Notes under the pieces: model-generated | Told to the model about the DNA's origin: nothing | The model's input: only the letters and a program-made list of their open reading frames with translations | Database searches by the model: none | Shown: positions 23,771 through 34,100 of the stretch, one piece after another | Layout: the number at the start of each line of letters is the position of its first letter | How positions within the stretch are numbered: position 1 is the first letter of the stretch | From: Bacteroidales bacterium | GTDB taxonomy: Bacteria; Bacillota; Clostridia; Lachnospirales; Lachnospiraceae | Length of the DNA: 64,000 bases | NCBI GenBank assembly: GCA_023664535.1 | Contig: JAMPFJ010000016.1 | Location: forward strand, 1 to 64,000 | Reading direction: 5' to 3' | Program-made: the position numbers and the translations under genes

Positions 23771-25042
23771 ATGAAATACACAACGGCATCATTTTATAAG
23801 GACTTTCATTGTATTGGAGGAATCTGTGAGGATTCCTGTTGTGAAAACTGGGAAATCGATTTGGATGATGCATCCCTTAAACGGTATATGAAGCAGGGCG
23901 GTGAATTTGGAAAACGGTTGAAGGACAATACCCGGGTAAAAGAGAAGCAGTTTATCTTAAACGGGACAAGGTGTCCGTTTCTGAACGAAGACAACCTTTG
24001 CGACATTTATATCGAAATGGGGGAGGAGTGTCTTTGTGAAACCTGTACGAATTTCCCGAGACATATTGAGGAATTTGAAGAACTGAAGGAAGTCAGCCTT
24101 ACCATGTCCTGCCCGGAGGCAAGCCGGATTATGCTTGGACAAAAAGAAAAGATACGGTTTATCTGTAAAGAGGGCTCGGATGAGGAATACGGCCTGAAGC
24201 ATTCGGAACAGGCAAGAACCTTTGCCTTTTGGAGAAGAGGGCATGCGAATAAACTGGATAAGCCATTGTTCTCCCTGTTATTTGATGTCAGGGGGCTGAT
24301 GTTTGAGATATTGCAAAACAGGGATGAGCCTGTTGCAAAAAGAGCGGCCACCGTTTTGCTGCTGGGATATGAAATCCAGGAATTTATTGAGCATAAAGAG
24401 TACGATAAGATTGTGATGAAAATGGAGAATTACCGGAAACCGGAGAAGAAGCTTCTGCTGGAAAATTATTTTGCAAAGCATGAGAAGCGGGTGACGGAAA
24501 AAGAGGAGTGGATGCGCCAGATTCTGAATATGTTTGACGGACTGGAGACGATTAAAGAGGAATGGAAGGAGCTGCTTGAGGGCGGGATGAAAACCATGCA
24601 CGGCAGGGATGATGTGACCGGAATCCTTGTGGCAGCGGGAATGCTGGAGGAAAAGGAACCGGGAGAGGAGGCGGACAGCTTCTTACGCCAGTATACCCTC
24701 GCTTACCAGGAATTTCAGCATTATTATCAGGAAAAGGAATACGAATTTGAACATATTCTGGTATATTATCTGTTTAACTATTTTCTGGGGGCTTCCTATG
24801 ACCATGACGCCTATACCAAGGTGAAATTTGCCGTGATATCGTATCTGGTGGTTAAAGAGCTGGATATTGCCCTCTGGTTAAGGCAGCAGAAGGAGTTTTT
24901 ATTTGAGGACCAGGTGCTGGTGGCGCATGCCTACTCCAAGGAGGTAGAGCATTCCGATAATAACTACGAGTCGCTGCAGCTTGTGTTGTCTGCGCATCCG
25001 ATACTGGATGTCGAGCATATTTTGATAGGACTGTTGTCCTAG
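23771..25042 (+). CDS. fliB: FliB-family flagellin lysine-N-methylase
   Basis: This 423-residue protein has the cysteine-rich FliB pattern: FHCIGGICEDSCCENW near the N-terminus, CPFLNEDNLC, ECLCETCTNFPR, and SCPEASRIML. In Salmonella FliB methylates lysines of flagellin, using SAM, with the clustered cysteines thought to hold an iron-sulfur cluster. The C-terminal part is helical and variable. No flagellin gene is in this window. It supports the idea that the organism is flagellated. It stands between proB and a YjdF-like gene in one plus-strand run. Confidence 0.83.
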   Translation: MKYTTASFYKDFHCIGGICEDSCCENWEIDLDDASLKRYMKQGGEFGKRLKDNTRVKEKQFILNGTRCPFLNEDNLCDIYIEMGEECLCETCTNFPRHIEEFEELKEVSLTMSCPEASRIMLGQKEKIRFICKEGSDEEYGLKHSEQARTFAFWRRGHANKLDKPLFSLLFDVRGLMFEILQNRDEPVAKRAATVLLLGYEIQEFIEHKEYDKIVMKMENYRKPEKKLLLENYFAKHEKRVTEKEEWMRQILNMFDGLETIKEEWKELLEGGMKTMHGRDDVTGILVAAGMLEEKEPGEEADSFLRQYTLAYQEFQHYYQEKEYEFEHILVYYLFNYFLGASYDHDAYTKVKFAVISYLVVKELDIALWLRQQKEFLFEDQVLVAHAYSKEVEHSDNNYESLQLVLSAHPILDVEHILIGLLS

Positions 25043-25135
25043 TGTAACGACTTTTCGGATAAAGAAAAGGGAATTGCATATGTGTAAGGGAAGAGGAATA
25101 AAATAGAAAGAGACAGGAAAAGAAGAAGATTGGAA

Positions 25136-25915
25136 ATGGCATTGTTTTTTCGAAACGCAGGGCGTGCAATCCGTGAGAGAAAGGGAGTCTTTATTTTATA
25201 CCTGTTGTTGCGAATTTCCGTCATTTGGGTTATGCTTGCGCAGTTTTTTAACCGTAATTATGAAAATGTATTTCTCTGCCTGTTGACGCTGGTTTTGTTT
25301 ATTGTACCGACAGTGATTGGGAAAAAGCTCCGTATCCGGTTTCCGGATACCATGGAGATTGTTATTTTACTTTTTATTTATGCGGCGGAAATTCTTGGTG
25401 AAATTCATGCAATGTACATCCGCATTCCGGTGTGGGATACCATTTTGCACACGCTGAACGGTTTTTTGGCGGCAGCGATTGGTTTTTGCCTTGTGGATTT
25501 GCTGAACCGTGACGACAATTTTAGGTTTAAACTGTCGCCGGCATATCTTGCCCTGGTCGCATTCTGCTTTTCCATGACGATTGGGGTGCTGTGGGAGTTT
25601 TTTGAATTTGGCATGGACAGATGTTTTAAGATGGATATGCAAAAGGATACGGTGCTTGCGACCATATCTTCGGTTGCCTTAGACCAGGAGAGGCTTAACC
25701 GTCCGGTAGTGCTTGAGGATATTGAAACGGTTTCCGTTAACGGAGAGGAGCTTCCGGTAAACGGTTACCTGGATATTGGACTGTATGATACCATGGAAGA
25801 TTTATTTGTTAATTTCATCGGGGCGGTAGTATTTTCCGTAATCGGATTCTTTTACGTAAAGGGTAAGGGGAAAAAGGGTAGGCTTGCGGAGCGGTTTATT
25901 CCGGAGGTGTACTAA
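25136..25915 (+). CDS. YjdF-like (DUF2238-type) membrane protein
   Basis: This 259-residue membrane protein has about six helices. The conserved pattern PVWDTILHTLNGFLAAAIGF followed by FCFSMTIGVLWEFFEFGMD is that of the YjdF/DUF2238 family, whose function is unknown. The histidine and acidic residues inside helices are the likely functional sites. A TTG at 25130 is in frame, but ATG 25136 is preferred. Residues about 175-225 form a soluble loop (VALDQERLNRPVVLEDIE) after the WEFFEF motif. The next gene, a diguanylate cyclase, follows after 17 bases. Confidence 0.8.
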   Translation: MALFFRNAGRAIRERKGVFILYLLLRISVIWVMLAQFFNRNYENVFLCLLTLVLFIVPTVIGKKLRIRFPDTMEIVILLFIYAAEILGEIHAMYIRIPVWDTILHTLNGFLAAAIGFCLVDLLNRDDNFRFKLSPAYLALVAFCFSMTIGVLWEFFEFGMDRCFKMDMQKDTVLATISSVALDQERLNRPVVLEDIETVSVNGEELPVNGYLDIGLYDTMEDLFVNFIGAVVFSVIGFFYVKGKGKKGRLAERFIPEVY

Positions 25916-25932
25916 AAAACAGGAGGAAATCT

Positions 25933-27927
25933 ATGGGTAGATTAAGGGTAGCGTTGTTTGTCAGTGAATTTGAGGACCCCTATACGGAAGCGCTGTGTAA
26001 GGGGGCGGTTAAAGCGGCAAAGGAGAGGGGATATGATTTATATATCTTTCCGGGAAAATTTCTGGACAGCGAAAAGAACTCGATTTTAGACAGTTATGCG
26101 TATCAGAATAACTGTCTCTTTGAGTTTGTCCTTGCGCAGAATATGGACATTGTGATTGTCAATACCGGAAATATTGCGGCAAACTTAGATGCCGGGGAGA
26201 AAAGGCGTTTTCTGGAGAAATTCTCCATCCCGATTATTCTGATATCGGATACCCTGCCGGGCTATTCCAGCGTCAACTTTGATAATTATACCGGAATGAT
26301 TTCCGGAATCGAGCATCTGGTGAAAAAGCACGGAAAAAGAAAATTTGGCTATGTCAGCGGCCCGAAGCACAATACGGATGCCATGGAGCGGTATGACATA
26401 TTTTTGCAGAGCATGCGGGCGAACGGGATATCGCCCGAGCAGTATAAGATTGTGGAGGGAGATTTTTCTTACAGCAGTGCGGCGGTTGTGGAACAGCTGC
26501 TGGACGAATACCCGGACATGGACGCATTGATTTGTGCAAACGATATGATGTGCTATGGGGCGTATCAGGTGTTGGAGGCAAGAAACATTAAGGTAGGGGA
26601 AGACATTGCCGTGATGGGATTTGACGACACGCCGTATTCCAGTGAAATTGAGCCGGGACTTTCAACGGTAAAAGCCAATTCCGCCCTGCTGGGATATGAG
26701 GCGGTATACCTGTGTGAGGAGGCTCTTGAGGGGAAAATAGAGGAAAAGCTGATAGACACTACCTTTGTTGTACGAAAATCCTGCGGGTGCATGAGCGGGG
26801 AACGGGCAGAGAACAGAAACAGACCGGGAAAGAAAGCCCATTTGGAATCGCTGAACAATACCCTGGTTTCCATTTCCAGAAATGTGCTGGACTATGAGGA
26901 GGAAAACAATAAGATATATTCGATGATTTTAAACAGCCTGTGCAGCATGAATATACAGAGTATCTATCTGTATACATTTAAGGAGGAAATCGAATACAAA
27001 AGCGGGCAGAAATGGGACAGACCGGAATATGTACAGTTAAGGGCGTATTACCGGGAGCCGGGAAAAAGAAAGCCTAATATTATTTACCGTCCGATGCCTC
27101 TTTATTACTATCCGGTAGATATGAAGGATATAAAGGAAATTGACGTGGCAAAACAGGATATTTTGTTTGAAGAAATCTTTTCTAACGAATATTGTAATCA
27201 TACCGAGCCGGAAATTAAGGTGGTTACCCTGCTGTATGCCGGTGAGAGCCAGTACGGCTTTTTGCTGTGGGAAATGGATGACAGGTATTTTGGTTATACC
27301 GGGCAGTTGACCTATCAGATTGCAAATGCGCTGAAAACCAACCGCCTGTTACATAAAAAGAGCCAGATGGCATCGGCTTTGGCGGAAAGCCTGCTTCAGG
27401 TAAAGGAGAAAAATTCGATTTTAGAGGAAATCTCCAAGGTAGATGAACTGACGCAGATTTATAACCGGAGAGGCTTTTTGGATAACATGAAGAGAAATGT
27501 AATCGCAAAAGAGAACGAGGGACGAAGGGCGGTTGCGATTTATGCCGACATGAATAATCTGAAGCTGGTTAACGATAAGTTCGGACACGAGGAGGGAGAT
27601 TATGCCCTTCGTGCCATCGGACAGATTTTGTATGATGCGGTACATGGAATGGAAGGCAGAGGAGAGGTGGGAAGAATCGGCGGCGATGAGTTCTGTGCAT
27701 ATCTGATTACGGATATGGGGGACAGTGAGGAACGGCTTCGGAAAAGAATCGATGAGATTACCGAAACCCTTAACGCCGGAAATGATAAGCTTTATTATGT
27801 GAGCATGAGCGTTGGGATAAAGCATTTTATCTGTTCGGAGGACGTGGATATATCGGTGGAATTGGAGCAGGCGGACGCACAATTATATATCTATAAACAG
27901 AAAAAACGGAAAAGTATACTAAAGTAA
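25933..27927 (+). CDS. Diguanylate cyclase with LacI-type ligand-binding sensor
   Basis: This protein of 664 residues fuses three parts. Residues about 1-290 are a periplasmic-binding-protein-like domain of the LacI/GalR type (FVSEFEDPYTEALCKGAVKAAKERGYDLY, then AVMGFDDTPYSSEIEPGLSTV), but without the N-terminal helix-turn-helix and without a signal peptide. A middle region, about 300-490, may be GAF-like. A C-terminal GGDEF domain has an intact RIGGDEF motif (about 581-587) and DxNNLK metal region, so it should make c-di-GMP from GTP. The layout implies that a cytoplasmic small ligand, perhaps a sugar, tunes c-di-GMP. The giant adhesin gene follows 173 bases later. Confidence 0.88.
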   Translation: MGRLRVALFVSEFEDPYTEALCKGAVKAAKERGYDLYIFPGKFLDSEKNSILDSYAYQNNCLFEFVLAQNMDIVIVNTGNIAANLDAGEKRRFLEKFSIPIILISDTLPGYSSVNFDNYTGMISGIEHLVKKHGKRKFGYVSGPKHNTDAMERYDIFLQSMRANGISPEQYKIVEGDFSYSSAAVVEQLLDEYPDMDALICANDMMCYGAYQVLEARNIKVGEDIAVMGFDDTPYSSEIEPGLSTVKANSALLGYEAVYLCEEALEGKIEEKLIDTTFVVRKSCGCMSGERAENRNRPGKKAHLESLNNTLVSISRNVLDYEEENNKIYSMILNSLCSMNIQSIYLYTFKEEIEYKSGQKWDRPEYVQLRAYYREPGKRKPNIIYRPMPLYYYPVDMKDIKEIDVAKQDILFEEIFSNEYCNHTEPEIKVVTLLYAGESQYGFLLWEMDDRYFGYTGQLTYQIANALKTNRLLHKKSQMASALAESLLQVKEKNSILEEISKVDELTQIYNRRGFLDNMKRNVIAKENEGRRAVAIYADMNNLKLVNDKFGHEEGDYALRAIGQILYDAVHGMEGRGEVGRIGGDEFCAYLITDMGDSEERLRKRIDEITETLNAGNDKLYYVSMSVGIKHFICSEDVDISVELEQADAQLYIYKQKKRKSILK

Positions 27928-27979
27928 CAAAAAGAGATATAATTTTTATTGGAAATTACTACTTTTTTTCTCAGAATAC

Positions 27980-28008
27980 TTGAAAATTTCGTCGATATTA
28001 TATAAAAT
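27980..28008 (+). promoter_or_regulatory. sigma-A promoter for the giant adhesin
   Basis: TTGAAA (27980-27985), 17 bases and TAAAAT (28003-28008) lie about 90 bases before the adhesin. The 27928-28100 leader shows no recognisable c-di-GMP riboswitch core. Confidence 0.6.
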
Positions 28009-28100
28009 ATGTGTATGTTATGTAAAGCACAGGATGAAATGATAAAAATCACGATTTGTCGTAGGATATTATATGTTATAAGGTGAGGAGTTGATGGGAT

Positions 28101-31100
28101 ATGAATCTGTTTTCAAGGAATAAGCGGATTGCGATAGGGCTGGTTATGGTTCTTCTGTTTACGATTATGCCCGTAAACTATGATATTGCCGGAGAGGGAA
28201 CGGCAATTACGGATAATCTGACGGAATATGTTGCCGGAGAACAGAACGAGCCGGGGGGGACAGCGGAGGTCTCCACGGAAACGGCGGCAAGGGAGAGTAT
28301 CGTACCGGAGAGGGAGAATACCGAGACAACGGAAGCAGAGACAAAGGATATACCGCCAGCCCTAAGAGAGGTATTGGAGAAGCTTAAGACGGGGAAAAAC
28401 AATATTTCCGGGGAAGAGGGAAGCACCGAATCCGGAAAAACGAAAAAGGATGACCTGCTGGAAGAAACGTTGGACAGCAGGCTTGCCGACGGAGCGGCGG
28501 ATTTGTTTGATAATACGACTATCCGGCTGGACAGTCTGACCCTGGAGGCTGCTTATAAAGATGAAAACGGTAAGAAGCAGGTAGTCAATCTGTCCACTAC
28601 AGAGACCATTACGCTCCCCAATGATGCGGATATCAGTATGGATTTCCGTTTTGTCATGGGAAACGGTAACGCTGTGGATTGCAGTAAGCAATATGTATAT
28701 CAGATACCGGATGGGGTACGTGTAGATGTAAATGCAACGCACGAATTGATGGATGCCGAAGGAAAATCCATCGGACGTGTTGTGATTTCACAGGATGGCA
28801 CCATGACCTTTACCTTTTACGAGAGTGCGATAAAGGACCAGCCTAACGTTCCGTTTTATGTAAGATTTGAGGGTGGATTTTCTTCTGATTTGCAGCAGGA
28901 TATGGGGAAGCATGACCTTTCTTTTCCCACTGCATCGGGACAGTTTACCTATAGCGTAGATATTACCGGAAGCAATAACGAGAACGAAGATAAAGAGCCC
29001 GGAGAATTAAAGACCTATAAAAGCGGAAGCAAGGTAACCCGGGACGGTAAACCGTACATAGAGTGGACCGTGGAAGTGGATTTGAACGGCCGTGAATATT
29101 TGACTGCCGATGTGGTGGATGCTTTGCCGGCAGGACTTACCTATGTGCCGGGGTCGGCGGCACTTGCCGACGAGCGCTATGGTTCTACGGGAAGCGTTAC
29201 GGCTTCCGAGCAGAACGGAAGGGTAGTTTTCCATGTCCAGGATTCCAGACCGAACTGGCGGACACGGCTTACGTTTCTGACCAGCTATGACACGGATATT
29301 TTTCCGGACAAGATTACGAATAACAGCGGAGCAATGGTGAATAATACGGTGGCGGTAAATCCGGAGAACGAGTCGCAGTCCAGTGTAACCGGGTCCGGCA
29401 GCGTTTATATTGTGCCGTCTGTTCTGGAAAAAGGCGGGAGACTGGATATTACCCGCAAAACCATTGTCTGGACAGTTACCCTTAACAAGGATAAGATGGA
29501 TATTGGCGGAACGACGTATACGGACACCTTTGGGAACGGAGTTGCGCTGGCGGACGGGGATACGCCGAGGATAACCTCCGGCGGCGGAACCATTACCAGG
29601 ACAGATGAAGGATTTACCTGGCAGGCACCTGCTTCACCGTATAACGAGCAGGTGGTGATTACCTATGAGACGCCGGTGGAAAATATTTCGCAGCCTAATT
29701 TCAAAAACACAGGTAAATTAACCGGTGATAAGTATGATGTATCGACTGAGGCGAATGTAAGGGGTATGGATTTAATCCAGAAAGCGGCTACCGCATATAA
29801 CGAGATTACCCGGCAGTTTACCTGGACCATTACCGTAAATGATGCCGGAGCAGAGCTGGAAAATGCAAAAGTAGAGGATATGTTCAGCAGCGAGGATATG
29901 ACATTGGTTGATATACAGGTTGCCAATGCCAACGGCTCCGCATACACCGGAGGGACGGTAAACGGTAATACGATTACGCTGGGAACAATTACTGATAAAA
30001 AGATAATTACCGTTGTGACCAAGTTAAAGGAGCCAAGCTCCAAGTGGCAGCAGGACGGCTGGTACTCGGTAAATAACAGGGCTACGCTGACGTGGGGTGA
30101 CGGTAATACGGCAACGGCTGAAGCCAGCCGGAATTTCCAGTATAAGGAGCCGGATTTATTCAGTAAGAACGGTGAAGTAACGAAAAACGGAACGGTTTTG
30201 TGGACATTGGAGATAAAGGAGCCGCAGCTTAAGCAGGAGGGGATTAAGCTTTCAGATAAACTGCCGGCGGGGATGGAATATGTAGAGGGAAGCTTCCAGT
30301 TGAAGTATTTTTCATGGGCATGGGATAGCAGCCAGATGATGAAGGTGAATCCGACCTATGACAAGACGAGCAATACCCTGTCCTATGAGTTGAAAAGGGG
30401 CGCCCTGTCGGATTCTTACTATATTGACCATTCATTTATCATACAGTATGAAACCAGACTGACCAGCATTGCCAATGCAGACAAACAGGGAAAATATACG
30501 AATAACGCCACTATTGAGGTGGATTATGAGGGCGATGTCAAGGTAACCGATACGGCGACAAAAACGGTAGAGGGAACTGTGGGCGGAACCGTCGGAAAAG
30601 AATTTGCCTATACCGGCGGTAACGATTATGTTGACTGGACGGTAAAGATTAATGAAGCCGGGTATGATATGTCGGCAATTAAGAACCCGATAATTAAGGA
30701 CCGCCTGGAGAGTTATTTTGATTATGTGTCCGGTAAATTATATAAAATAGTGGGAGGGCAAAGGCAGGAAGTGCCGGCATCGGAATATACGGTGGTGGCA
30801 GTCAATAGGAATATTACGGTTAAGCTTCCGAATATCGGAAAAGATACTTATGAATTTGAATTTAGGACGAAGTTTAATATATCGGATAACCGTCTGGAGA
30901 GCATGACAATCAAGAATACGGTGGATTTCACCGGTGACGGTTATCAGGAGTCCGTTACCTCGGATGAAGTAAAGAATGTGTCGTTTTCTTCGTCCTCTGC
31001 GGGTTCTGTTTTGGAGAAGGAGCTGCGGATTAGAAAGGTAGACGCAGCTAAGGGAACCGCTTTGGCGGGAGCAAAGTTTGAACTTTTCTATGACGGAGTA

Positions 31101-34100
31101 TCCGTAGGAACCGCAGTATCCGGTGCGGACGGTTATGCAGTATTTTCCGGCATCAATTCCGCAACGACAGGAATTACCTATTCCCTTGTGGAGACGGAGG
31201 CGCCGGACGGCTATGTGAAGAATGAGGGCGAGGAAGAGGTTACGGTTTTTGACGGTCAGTTGAAAACAGATACCTCCGGTGTCCGCTATATTGAGCATGT
31301 GGTAAACAATCAGCCAATTAAAAAGCAGACACAGTTGAATATTTATAAGACGGACACGGAGAATAAAATTCTTGCAGAAGCAGAGTTTGGCTTATACCGC
31401 GATGCGGCCTGTAAAGATTTGATGGCAAGCAGAATTTCCGGCACGGACGGAATGGTTACATTTTCTGTGGAATACAGTGATGCGGAGGCGGTGACCTACT
31501 ATCTGAAAGAACTAAATCCGCCGGCAGGATATTTAAAAGAGGATGTGCCGACGGTTTATTCCGCCACAGTGGGAACGGACGGAACGGTTACGTATAGTGC
31601 GAATGCGGAAACCGTTAACGGTTTGACCGTACTTCATGTTAAAAACGTTAAGGGAGAAGCTAAGTTAAAGCTTCGCAAAGTGAAAAAGGGGGATGAATCC
31701 GTGCGGGTGGCAGGGGCAACCTTTACCATTTACCGGGATTCGGCATGTACGGACGTAGTGGACAGAGAGACCACGGATGCGGACGGAATGCTTACCTTTG
31801 CTAACATGGAATTGGGAAGAACCTACTATTATCGTGAGACTGCGGCTCCGGAAGGGTATGAAATTGATTCGACAATACATTCCATTACCGTGGGAGACGG
31901 AACGGAGAATGTGAATGTCGAAAGGGAAATCACGGTAGAGAATGAGGTTTCCCTTGGATATATTGAAATTACCAAAACGGATGATGCGGTTCCGGCAAAC
32001 CCCTTAAGCGGGATTACCTTTGCGCTGTATGAGGCGGACGGAACTACCGCTTACATGAGAAACGGTGTGCAATATACGGCTGCGACGGATTCCGCAGGCA
32101 AGGCGGTATTTACGGATTTGGAATACGGAACCTATATCGTTAAGGAAACCGGGACGAAAGCAGGATATGTTGCCAATACGGAGGATATTAGAGCCGTTGT
32201 CGATTCTACCCGTGGAGTAAAAATGAGCGTAATCAATACAAGGATGAAGTTTAACATTAAAGTGCGCAAAACCGATGACAGCAGTCCGGCAAAACCGCTG
32301 GAGGGGGTTACCTTTGTCCTGTATACCAAAGAGGGAAAAATTGTCAAGAACGGGAAAACGGATGCCAACGGAGAACTGACTTTTTCCGATATTGCCTATG
32401 GAAACTACTATGTAAAAGAGACAGCGGGAGTTAAGGGGTATATTGTCTCTGACGAAGAGTGGCAGATTAAGGAAGAAAATATTTTAGCCGATGACCAGAC
32501 GTTGACGAAAACCTATGTGAACAAAAAGGAAAATGCGAGCATCCGCTTTACGAAAAAGGATGGCGCCAATGCCGGGAATATTTTAGCGGGAGCAGAGTTT
32601 ACCATCTATGACAGCAACGGATTAGTGGTGGACAGTGCTTCTTCCGATGAAAACGGAGTAGTGCTTTTCAGCCATCTGATTTATGATACCTATACGATTC
32701 GGGAAACAACAGCGCCGGAGGACTATAAGCTGGATAATACGGTATGGGTTGTTAAAGTGGATGCGAATAATGTCTATCAAGAGATGTATACAGGCAGCCT
32801 TACGGGAACAAGAGTCTCTGAAGTTGTCAATGAAAGGCTCGAGCTGGGCGACCGGTATTTGTCATTCCATGTACTGAAAATGGATGAGAACAATATGCCT
32901 TTGCAGGGCGCCAGATTTTCACTTTCCAAGCAGGAAAAAGGCTCCAAGGACTGGGAGGTGCTGGCAAATGCGGTTTCCGATAAGAACGGAATCGTACAGT
33001 TCCATAATATCGCCATTGATAAGGATGATTCGGGGACAAAGTATAAGCTGGAGGAGGTGGCGGCACCGCCTGGTTACAGACTGGATTCAAAAAACAGCAG
33101 CAAGATTTACAGCTACAGCGACATTACGCAGATGCAGATACCGGACCATGACCGGGTAGGGCATTTTGACTGGAAAACTGACTTTACCTTAGTACCGATA
33201 ATTAATACCTATAAGAATCAGCAAATTTTTGGAAAAATCCGCATAGTAAAAACGGGACTTACCACGCTGACCAAGCTGCAGGGGGCAGAATTTACCCTGT
33301 ATGAGGAGGACGGAACCACCGCTTACCGGAAAGAGGACGGAACCGTTTATAAGGCGGTTACCGATGCCAACGGTATTGCCGTGTTTGAACATCTGCCTTT
33401 AGGCTATTATGTGGTAAAGGAAACCGATGAACCGGATGGATATCTGTTGAATTCACTGTATATGCCGAGTGTTGACATGGTGGTGAAGGATACGGATGGT
33501 GATGTTCAGGAGATTGTTCGGGAGATTAATTTCCGGGATACGCCGATTAGCGTTTCTGTCAGCAAAATGGCGGTAGGCGGTTCCGTAGGCTTGGAGGGAG
33601 CCAAGCTGGCAGTGTACGACAGTGCAGACAATCTGATTGATTCATGGGAAACAACGGATGAGAGCCACAGGCTGCCGGCAACGAAGCTGAAGACAGGGGA
33701 AATTTATACACTGAAGGAAATAAAAGCGCCGGACGGTTACCGTTTTGCTAATCCGGTTAAGTTTATAATTAGGGACGACGGTTCGGTGGAATATAAGGAG
33801 GGCGACGGCTCGGTTAGTGAGAATCACGTCATTATGCGTGACAGTGAGCTTTCCCTGCGTATCCGGAAGCTGGATGAGAAAGGGCAGGATTTAGTCGGCG
33901 CACTGTTAGAGCTGGTGGAGGACGCTACCGGGGAAGTGGTATACAGCTTTACTTCGGATGGCAGAACCAGAAGTATACCAAGCAATGTGTTAAAGGTGCC
34001 GGAGGAAGGAACGGAATATACCTATTATACGATACGGGAAAAGAGTGCCCCTATGGAATACGAGCTGGCGGAGGACATTAAGCTTGCCATCGACAGAAAC

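Noticed and set aside
27928..28100. c-di-GMP riboswitch before the adhesin
   Set aside because: Tempting because of the adjacent diguanylate cyclase, but no GEMM core sequence is visible.
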